Below are positions 23,072-29,751 of a stretch of 29,751 bases of DNA, piece by piece. The first letter of the stretch is position 1. The number at the start of each line of letters is the position of its first letter. Source of the DNA: a virus; the IMG/VR virus record IMGVR_UViG_3300012931_000497, positions 1-29,751 of that record; one strand, 5' to 3'. Position numbers and translations under genes: made by a program. The notes under the pieces were generated by a model, which worked only from the letters and a program-made list of their open reading frames with translations, searched no databases and had not been told where the DNA came from.

Positions 23072-25015
23072 TTAAGTGTCCTCGGCAGTCCAATTAATAA
23101 CTATATTATCCGAACTTGGAGGTGTATAAGCACTTCCTGTAAAATTAAACAACAACTCGTCGCCCATAGGCGGATCATATTCAGAAGCAGCATCTCCAAC
23201 TATAGAGGCAGATAAATCCAATGGGTCTCCAGTATAAATTTGGCGTAATCCATCTACAGAAGCTGAAAAATCAGATACTCCTGATTTGAAAACAAACATA
23301 AAAGACCTTAAATTTCGAGACCAGCTGTATTTGGAAATAACGCCAAGTTCAGCCGAAAGGTCTTTATATGGAGGCATACCACCATCAATATACGCTGAAA
23401 GTTCCTTCCAAGAAGGATACGCAGCACGCTCCATAAGTTCACGAATAGCTTCATCTACTGTAGAATATTTTGACACATCAAATATAAACTTCTTTCTAAT
23501 ATTAGCTCTTTCAATCAAACTATCTGAAACTTCGGTGTACCCAGTGGCCCATATAGTCCAATGGCGTTCTCTATCCATCTTATACACTTTTTGTGATCCA
23601 TCTACATAAAAATATTTAAATTGTGATGTACCATCTTTATCAAACATTAATTCTATAAAGCGCCTCCATTGAACTTCTCCACGAGCTAAATTAATAAATA
23701 CCTCATGTGTCTTAGGTCTAACATAATCAGGAAGCTCACTATAATTATAATCAAATGTAGGAGTTATAGATGCCTTCAAATTAATACTTTCTAATATACC
23801 ATTTATACTGGCCTGCAAATTAGCATGATGATAGGTGCCAAAAAATATCTGAAGGATGTCCATTACTTTATAAGCATCAGGCATAGTAGAAGGAGCAAAA
23901 GCAATTTTAAGACGTGCGTAAGTATTTTGAACCAGCGGTAAATATTGAATAGTTATTTTATCCTGTGCAGTTAATGTTTCCGTGTTTATAAAGGCACCAA
24001 GATCATACAGCCTATCAGCACCACTTGAAGAATGCCAACCTATAATATAAGCAGATAGGTCTTTTTTGTATAATGTATACATAGACGCATAAAGATCTTT
24101 ATAAGCAGACCCAAAACAAGCAAAATTAATTATAGCCGAAAGATCTTTCCGCTCCATAAGTGGTATTTGTATCATACGTTTTAATAATATAATGCTAGGT
24201 ATTATAGTAGCAGGTAAATCTATGGTCTTACCTTGTGCAGTTAGAATAGCCCCTAAATCAAATGGGTAAATTGTATCTATCATAGCCATTAGGTCAGATG
24301 TGTTCCATCCTTCTACTGCCGCGGCTAAATTTTTGTAGCCCGTGTATACGCCTTTTAATACACCCTGTAAATTAGAAAAAGGATATACCCTTAGATATGC
24401 TTGTAAATCATACGGACCATAACCACCAATCAATTCAGATGGCAAATCCATAGTATGCCATGCGTGTATTAATCCCTGTAATTCTTTAGAAGGTATTGGA
24501 TAAATAGTAGATATCAAATCGTATAGCCATGTACTTCTAATTTGAGCCGACAAATCAAAAGTATAGAAAGGAATTATAGATGTTCCTAAATCAAAAGTAG
24601 CCCATCCGTGTAACCACGCATTCAAATGAACAGGCAGAATAGGCGCCACAGATGCTCCTAAATTTGATGGCAAGTGACTACCTATAGAAGCCGAAACATC
24701 TGTTTGTGCCCAGCTATGTAAACTTGCCGCAATATCTTTAAAATCATATCCATGTAATAAAGATGCTAAATCAATTGGACGTACCGACGATAATACAGAT
24801 GTCAAATCTAATGTGGCTTTATATTTTAATGGTGTAATCTCAGCCGATAAATCTGACATCGTGAATACACCAATAGCTGCCTGCAAATCAGAGGTCTGCT
24901 GATATGTAGGCAATGACCCAAATTTAAAAGGTATATTATCAAAATCAGGTAATTTATACCCATCATTGGTAAAACTAAATGGTATTCCACTAAATGTAGG
25001 TGTATTATATGACAT
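23072..25015 (-). CDS. Repeat-rich structural protein with 12-residue DLxAxI repeats
   Basis: A 647-residue protein. Residues 43 to about 271 hold 19 successive copies of a 12-residue motif, (D/N)-L-x-(A/S)-x-(I/L)-x6. Successive Asp/Asn positions are 43, 55, 70, 82, 94, 106, 118, 130, 142, 154, 166, 178, 190, 203, 215, 229, 241, 253 and 266, so 13 of the 18 intervals are exactly 12. More copies occur after 280 (KDLSAII, KDLSAYI, YDLGAFI) and near the C terminus (KELSAYI, LDLSASI). Short flanks (YKLPDFDNIPFKF near the N terminus, YTPPSSDNIVINW near the C terminus) look alike. Regular period suggests a solenoid. The place between fibre genes suggests a virion role. Ribosome site AAGGA. Confidence 0.85.
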   Translation of the reverse strand: MSYNTPTFSGIPFSFTNDGYKLPDFDNIPFKFGSLPTYQQTSDLQAAIGVFTMSDLSAEITPLKYKATLDLTSVLSSVRPIDLASLLHGYDFKDIAASLHSWAQTDVSASIGSHLPSNLGASVAPILPVHLNAWLHGWATFDLGTSIIPFYTFDLSAQIRSTWLYDLISTIYPIPSKELQGLIHAWHTMDLPSELIGGYGPYDLQAYLRVYPFSNLQGVLKGVYTGYKNLAAAVEGWNTSDLMAMIDTIYPFDLGAILTAQGKTIDLPATIIPSIILLKRMIQIPLMERKDLSAIINFACFGSAYKDLYASMYTLYKKDLSAYIIGWHSSSGADRLYDLGAFINTETLTAQDKITIQYLPLVQNTYARLKIAFAPSTMPDAYKVMDILQIFFGTYHHANLQASINGILESINLKASITPTFDYNYSELPDYVRPKTHEVFINLARGEVQWRRFIELMFDKDGTSQFKYFYVDGSQKVYKMDRERHWTIWATGYTEVSDSLIERANIRKKFIFDVSKYSTVDEAIRELMERAAYPSWKELSAYIDGGMPPYKDLSAELGVISKYSWSRNLRSFMFVFKSGVSDFSASVDGLRQIYTGDPLDLSASIVGDAASEYDPPMGDELLFNFTGSAYTPPSSDNIVINWTAEDT

Positions 25016-25024
25016 TTTCAGTCC

Positions 25025-28000
25025 TTATGATATAGTAGGAGATAACCAATCGTAAATTAGAGCATTTCTTGTATCATCAGTATATAAGGCAACAGCGTAA
25101 TAGTCGGTATCTTCTTGTACTCCGAAAGAAAAAATTCCGCTGGGGGTAGAAGAAATAGTAGATTCAACTAAATCTCCACTATCCCTCTCGTATAGTCTAA
25201 CCTCTATACCAGAGGCAGGCATATCGTCCACAACTATACTACCCGCACAATCATATGATTTTAACGGCCATTGAACAATAGTGTATCCTCCATAAAAATC
25301 AGCGCTTCCAGGGTTTGGTGTAGTAACGGTTACCTGAGTACCACTATTAACTATCTTACAGGTATAAAATGATTTATCTAAATATCCTGAATTAGTAGTA
25401 TTTAAGGTACCAAATCCATTCATATTTGGATTAAATACTATAGCATTGGCATCAACTGAATCAAATATATCAACTGTAGAAGTATAGGTGGTTCCTGTAA
25501 GTCCCACATATCCTCTATGTTGTACCTCTACATCAGAATCCTCACTGAATGTTATGGCCTGAATAGTATGCACCGCATTATAGTCGTTTGTATTTCGGTC
25601 TAAATAATAATATCCCCAAGGTGGTTGTATTGTAGTGTATCCTCTAAACGTTCCAATGGCTGGAGATTCACTAGTAGAACTTCCGCTCATACTTGTACTA
25701 GATAAAATCATAGACCTATCAGCACGCTGCCTATTACCATCTAAAGCAAAATACGTAGATAATGAGGTTGAACTACTACCAGTTACAGTAGTATGATAGA
25801 CAGACCAATCATTATCTAAAGTCTCTACCACCCAATAGTGTCCAAATATAACATTGGTAGAACTCCCCCTGCTAAAAGTTAACGTACCAGAAGAGGTTAT
25901 TTCTCCACGCACATTGTATTGAGCCCATACTCTAGAAGAAGTAGCATCCATATCATAATTAAAGACTAGAAAAGATTTCGTGGGGTCTACAGATGTAATA
26001 GATGCTATAGTAGAAGTAGATGCATTTAAAACAAAGTCGCCTGATTGAATTCTTACTTTTAGAGGATTAAATTCTACTAAGTATAATACACCATAAGTAT
26101 AATAAACAGAAGTAGTTAAATGAGTAAGTTGATCCACTTTTATTTTTCCGTCTTCAAACCAAATTCTTGGGTGATTATACTTTTGAAACCCACCGGCATT
26201 GCTGGAATAAGCACCATAAAATGGAACACAATTATTTAAATTCTGACCTTTGGTTGGAAATAATATTTCATATCTATTATCACAAATAAAATCAAATTGT
26301 TCTATTGATTTTATCAAACTATCAGAAGTTGTATAAGAAGTTGCTCCAGATGTAGTAGGATAGCCAACAAAATCTATTACTTGTGGCAACATATCAAGTA
26401 TATATCCATTAGTAGGCCTAGTAGCAGTAACCACCCCACTCGTTAAAGTTAAATAAGCAAACGACCCACTATAAGTAGTATTAGCGCTGGCATCGTAATG
26501 TCTACCAGCTGGTAGTGTAGGTGGGTTATTAATAATATAAGTCCCAGAAGTAACTGGAAAATCTAATGTGTATGACCCAGTACCACTATTGGCAGGTATA
26601 GTTAACATTTTATATTGAGTTTGAATATTATTATAAGCCAATGGATTATTTTTAAACGTTATAGCAGTATAAGCATGATAAAGATTACCAGTAGCAGTAG
26701 ACCTAAATTCTTTGATATATGGCTTAGTATACTGAGCCGTCATCATAGTATTGTAAGCTGGATATGCCGTAGCTCCAGCATAAGCATAAGAACCTAGTAG
26801 CATCGTCCTATCTTGACAAACGCCAGAAGTTAAGGCAGCTATATCAGTTGTAGAAGATAAGGTAGATATACCTCGCTGTACAGTAAATTGATCATTCAAT
26901 GCTTCAAAAATATAATAATGCCCACGTAATAAAGTAGTGCCATAATACCTATAAAATTCTAATCCAGATGTAGTTGATATTCTCCCGCGCAAAAAAGCGG
27001 TATAATCAAACACATCAGAGCCTGTCTCGTGATATGCATAATAAAATTTCATAGCCGCTTTAGACATATCCATAGTACCAGTAGTAGTAATAGTAGTAGT
27101 TCCACTTGTGGCTGTATAAAATTCCCCCTGCTGAACCTTAACTTGGGCTGGTTCAAATTCAACTATGTATCCTTTCACATAGGTAGTAGCAGAATTAGTA
27201 CCTGGCATAACTCTTATATAAGCATCTCCTATAAAATAAGCATCAATTAGCACATCAGCAGGCCTATATCCAGTACAGGAATATGTCAAAAACGGAACAC
27301 AATTTGCCGCCACTTGACCTTTAGTTAATGGCATAGAATAATAATCTCCAGTAATAGTACATGAAACTTCCTCTATTGATCTTACCATAGAATTAATTGT
27401 AGATAAAGCCGCTAATTTTGTTGCGGGGGCAGATCCACTATAAGTAGCATAAGATGCCCAATCAACTATCTCTATAGGACAAGTAGCAGTACTACCAGTT
27501 TCTTCGCGTTCAATTACGTAAGTAGTAGAATCAGATATTTTAGCCCGCGTAAAAATTTGCTCATTGTTAGTAACCGTAGTAGTATCTGTCTGATTAATTC
27601 CAAGCATACAGGGATTATGTATAGAAGTAGTATCTAAATTAACGGCGGTCATAGTTCCTGAATAGGTTGTAGTAGTACTACCCAAAGAAATATCATTAGC
27701 CCTTTGAACCATATAAGTAGCTGTAGGTACATTAAATTTTATTATTTGAGCAGAAGTATATAGAGTAGCTTGAGAATTAGTTCTACGTACTCCATAAGAA
27801 AAATCATTATAAGCAAACATTCTACACGATGAATAGCTAGGATTAGTAGTAGTAGATACGTAGTATGATCCCAGACACATTGTGTTATGAATAATGCCGG
27901 GAGGAGATACGTTCCCATAAACTATAGTAGACGTAGAAGTACTATCATGAACAACAGAAAAATTATCACCGAGGTCTTCAAAAACATAGTAATGTCCAGA

Positions 28001-28477
28001 TACAGTGCCAGTAGTTCCTCCTCTTTCAAAAATTATACCACTAGTACTTGTAAACCTACCCCTAACCGCATGATAAGTCATAGTAGTAGAGGTGTCGCTG
28101 GTTTTATAATGAAAAGTAAAAGCTGCTTTACCTGTGCTACTTACACCAGATATAGTGGCACTACCACTAGATGATCCAGAAGCAATACTAAAAGATCCTT
28201 GCTGAACTTTAACTTTAAATGGATTAAACTCAACTATAGAAGTGTTATAGTATTTGGTGCCAGTACTACCAGTCCTAGAATAAGATACAGTTGTGCCTGA
28301 CAATGTTATATCAGTAAAGTGATTATATAAAACACCGGCCATAGTACTGCTATTATAAGAAGTAAAGAATGGCACACAATTGGCAGCTACCTGACTACGT
28401 GTCAATGTATTATTACCCGATGTAGATGTAAAACTACCAGTAAAATTTTCTACACTATAAACTATATTTAAAGACAT
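25025..28477 (-). CDS. Triplicated Ser/Thr-rich fibre-like protein
   Basis: An 1150-residue protein of three homologous modules (about 6-341, 366-704, 723-1071) and a C-terminal domain (about 1073-1150). Marker segments recur in each: NCVPF (Cys34, Cys393, Cys750), VEFNPFKVKVQQG or its variants (82-94, 439-451, 801-813), RGRFTSTSG or variants, GHYYVFE (161-167, 519-525, 879-885) and an aromatic close. The offsets are 359 and 357. Ser and Thr are very frequent; 32 of the first 100 residues. The last ~78 residues share DMPASG...LYERDSG...STISS with the SPRY protein's C terminus. It looks like a long beta-rich tail or fibre component. The start forms TAATG with the upstream gene. Confidence 0.85.
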   Translation of the reverse strand: MSLNIVYSVENFTGSFTSTSGNNTLTRSQVAANCVPFFTSYNSSTMAGVLYNHFTDITLSGTTVSYSRTGSTGTKYYNTSIVEFNPFKVKVQQGSFSIASGSSSGSATISGVSSTGKAAFTFHYKTSDTSTTMTYHAVRGRFTSTSGIIFERGGTTGTVSGHYYVFEDLGDNFSVVHDSTSTSTIVYGNVSPPGIIHNTMCLGSYYVSTTTNPSYSSCRMFAYNDFSYGVRRTNSQATLYTSAQIIKFNVPTATYMVQRANDISLGSTTTTYSGTMTAVNLDTTSIHNPCMLGINQTDTTTVTNNEQIFTRAKISDSTTYVIEREETGSTATCPIEIVDWASYATYSGSAPATKLAALSTINSMVRSIEEVSCTITGDYYSMPLTKGQVAANCVPFLTYSCTGYRPADVLIDAYFIGDAYIRVMPGTNSATTYVKGYIVEFEPAQVKVQQGEFYTATSGTTTITTTGTMDMSKAAMKFYYAYHETGSDVFDYTAFLRGRISTTSGLEFYRYYGTTLLRGHYYIFEALNDQFTVQRGISTLSSTTDIAALTSGVCQDRTMLLGSYAYAGATAYPAYNTMMTAQYTKPYIKEFRSTATGNLYHAYTAITFKNNPLAYNNIQTQYKMLTIPANSGTGSYTLDFPVTSGTYIINNPPTLPAGRHYDASANTTYSGSFAYLTLTSGVVTATRPTNGYILDMLPQVIDFVGYPTTSGATSYTTSDSLIKSIEQFDFICDNRYEILFPTKGQNLNNCVPFYGAYSSNAGGFQKYNHPRIWFEDGKIKVDQLTHLTTSVYYTYGVLYLVEFNPLKVRIQSGDFVLNASTSTIASITSVDPTKSFLVFNYDMDATSSRVWAQYNVRGEITSSGTLTFSRGSSTNVIFGHYWVVETLDNDWSVYHTTVTGSSSTSLSTYFALDGNRQRADRSMILSSTSMSGSSTSESPAIGTFRGYTTIQPPWGYYYLDRNTNDYNAVHTIQAITFSEDSDVEVQHRGYVGLTGTTYTSTVDIFDSVDANAIVFNPNMNGFGTLNTTNSGYLDKSFYTCKIVNSGTQVTVTTPNPGSADFYGGYTIVQWPLKSYDCAGSIVVDDMPASGIEVRLYERDSGDLVESTISSTPSGIFSFGVQEDTDYYAVALYTDDTRNALIYDWLSPTIS

Positions 28478-29751
28478 TATTCATCCACCCCCCACCAAGT
28501 TCTAAGATTGGCTTCATACGATTGAACAGCAGTACCGCTTGGTATATTTGTTTTAACATACATATCGCGACTTTCTCCATACGGTATATCCTCTGTTACT
28601 ATGGTGGGAGCCATTATTACTTTTTCTAGCTGAGCGCCGCCTTGTAATGTTATTTCAGCTTGATGGTATTTCATTTTAGATAAAAAATGCCCATCTTTAG
28701 ATACCTCCTCCCAAGCCAAAGATCCATTATTGCCCCAAACAGGGTCATAATGTATCGGCAACAAAGATTGCTGATATAATATATCATCTTCATATCTATG
28801 GCATATAGCCCCAAAAAAAGAAGTAGTGCTACTAGGCGTAGAATGAGAAACAATAGTTCCTGACATATCAATAAAATACATAAGATTGTCATCAGTAGAA
28901 TACGCAAAACATCCATCTGCGCCTCCTCTTAATTGATCTGAATCAACTATAAGCACAGGTCCCACATCAAATACGCCAGCTTCTGTCATATGATATACGT
29001 AGTCACCATTTCTATACCACAAACCATTATTAAAATCACCAGTCATAGTAGATACTTCATAAGTGTTATAAGTGGTATTATATGGTACAGCTACAGCATT
29101 AGACTGAATTCCACTAGCGGTGTATCTTACGAAAGTGGATACACTGTCAACAATATCCACTACCCAGCAACCATTATCCATCGTAGAGGCTAAAAATGTT
29201 GGGCTAGTTAAATATATAGTTTTTAACTTACTGCAATTACTATTCATGTGTACTAAAGTGTTATCTAAAGAATTTGTATACCAACACCCCCGACCATTTT
29301 TCTCAGTACACATATCATATAAAAAGTCTTGTTGTGATTCAGAATATGATCCAAGCAAACTTAAATCTATATCATAATGTTTAAGTATACGACTATAAGT
29401 CTGATCATAATTTCCATAGCCCCATAATCCATATGCATAATCAAATTCAAACTTATCATTAAACATATACAGATAGCCAGTAGCGCTTCGTATACTTGTG
29501 ATTAAATTACCATACATATCATATATGTACGTACCATGAGATGTCTTATCGTAGTCACCATCGTAATTGCTATATGCCATATATAAAGCGTTTCTACTAA
29601 TGTCTACAGCCAATGGTACATCAGAGTCGGAAGTATAATTATCTCCAAATCTATTTTGCGAAAGGACATAATTAGTATAAGGAATCCATTTATAAGCGTA
29701 AGTATAATCACCACTAGGATAAAGAACATATGATTCATATCTGGGTAATGG
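28477..29751 (-). CDS. Beta-propeller-like tail protein, N-terminus outside the window
   Basis: At least 424 codons. The frame stays open from 28477 to the right edge with no stop, so the true start is beyond 29751; an internal TTG at 29613 is not a start. The middle contains four or more propeller-like blades with NGRGCWYTN, DNGCWVVDI, NNGLWYRNG and GADGCFAYS at similar spacing, each followed by a hydrophobic strand. The C-terminal ~95 residues (LAWEEVSKDG..., then IPYGESRDMYVKTNIPSGT and NLRTWWGVDE) resemble the tail-protein ending found with propellers in large phages. It would sit in the tail or adsorption apparatus. The stop is TAA, shared with the next ATG (TAATG); GGTGG serves as ribosome site for the next gene. 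Confidence 0.8.
   Translation of the reverse strand, partial: PLPRYESYVLYPSGDYTYAYKWIPYTNYVLSQNRFGDNYTSDSDVPLAVDISRNALYMAYSNYDGDYDKTSHGTYIYDMYGNLITSIRSATGYLYMFNDKFEFDYAYGLWGYGNYDQTYSRILKHYDIDLSLLGSYSESQQDFLYDMCTEKNGRGCWYTNSLDNTLVHMNSNCSKLKTIYLTSPTFLASTMDNGCWVVDIVDSVSTFVRYTASGIQSNAVAVPYNTTYNTYEVSTMTGDFNNGLWYRNGDYVYHMTEAGVFDVGPVLIVDSDQLRGGADGCFAYSTDDNLMYFIDMSGTIVSHSTPSSTTSFFGAICHRYEDDILYQQSLLPIHYDPVWGNNGSLAWEEVSKDGHFLSKMKYHQAEITLQGGAQLEKVIMAPTIVTEDIPYGESRDMYVKTNIPSGTAVQSYEANLRTWWGVDE

Noticed and set aside
25025-28477. Microsatellite-like runs of tag/agt triplets on the plus strand
   Set aside because: They are Ser and Thr codons (ACT, AGT, TCT and similar) in the fibre gene and vary in length and order, so they reflect the protein composition and not a DNA repeat array.
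1-29751. Stop-codon reassignment
   Set aside because: TAA, TAG and TGA all end genes at sensible places, with no in-frame stops in conserved proteins.
1-29751. tRNA genes, CRISPR arrays or insertion sequences
   Set aside because: No tRNA-like cloverleaf, regularly spaced repeats or transposase were noticed; gaps between genes are almost all under 40 bases.

Overview
This window looks like part of the genome of a large, AT-rich, double-stranded DNA tailed phage, probably infecting a Gram-positive or other low-GC bacterium. The evidence is that all supported genes lie on the minus strand, genes are tightly packed (many ATGA, TAATG or TAGTG overlaps), Shine-Dalgarno sites are strong (AGGAGG/AAGGAG type), a complete set of phage-style replication and recombination genes is present, free-standing homing endonucleases are abundant, and there is a block of virion fibre-like proteins. 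No capsid, terminase, portal, polymerase, lysis or tRNA genes are seen. TAA, TAG and TGA all end genes, so there is no sign of an altered code.

Transcription runs from high to low coordinates. (1) 22.2-29.75 kb holds four large virion or adsorption-type proteins: a beta-propeller-like protein cut by the right edge of the window, an 1150-residue Ser/Thr-rich protein made of three ~358-residue repeats, a 647-residue protein built on a 12-residue repeat, and a SPRY-domain protein. (2) 22.03-22.24 kb is the only sizeable non-coding gap. It carries a promoter-like element, a bulged hairpin and a possible 48-residue leader peptide. (3) 11.5-22.03 kb is the replication/recombination operon: DnaN-type clamp, an unidentified 199-residue protein, RecA, a Vsr/EDxHD-type endonuclease, a small Cys protein, an HNH endonuclease, a UvsY-like coiled-coil protein, a second HNH, DnaB-type helicase, short DnaG-type primase, an unidentified protein, a zinc-ribbon protein, a RuvC-type nuclease and a RecB/Cas4-type nuclease with a probable Fe-S cluster. 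(4) 10.8-11.5 kb is a third, related HNH endonuclease. (5) 0.1-10.8 kb is a continuous sugar cassette of eleven genes: seven glycosyltransferase-like proteins of several families (GT4-like, GT2-like, GT17, GT25 and another GT-A type), an eighth GT4-like protein further downstream, a WecB-type UDP-GlcNAc 2-epimerase, a radical SAM enzyme, a class I methyltransferase and an NAD-dependent sugar epimerase/dehydratase. (6) At the left edge begins a NUMOD4-type homing endonuclease.

The replication genes would support recombination-dependent replication. The sugar cassette could build an unusual, modified glycan, either on virion proteins (the Ser/Thr-rich fibre is an obvious candidate acceptor) or on another target. 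The same promoter-like sequence (TATCTAGCAA, then 16 bases counted from TAGCAA, then TATAAT) occurs at the two main non-coding gaps, before the clamp operon and before the distal part of the sugar cassette, and suggests shared control.
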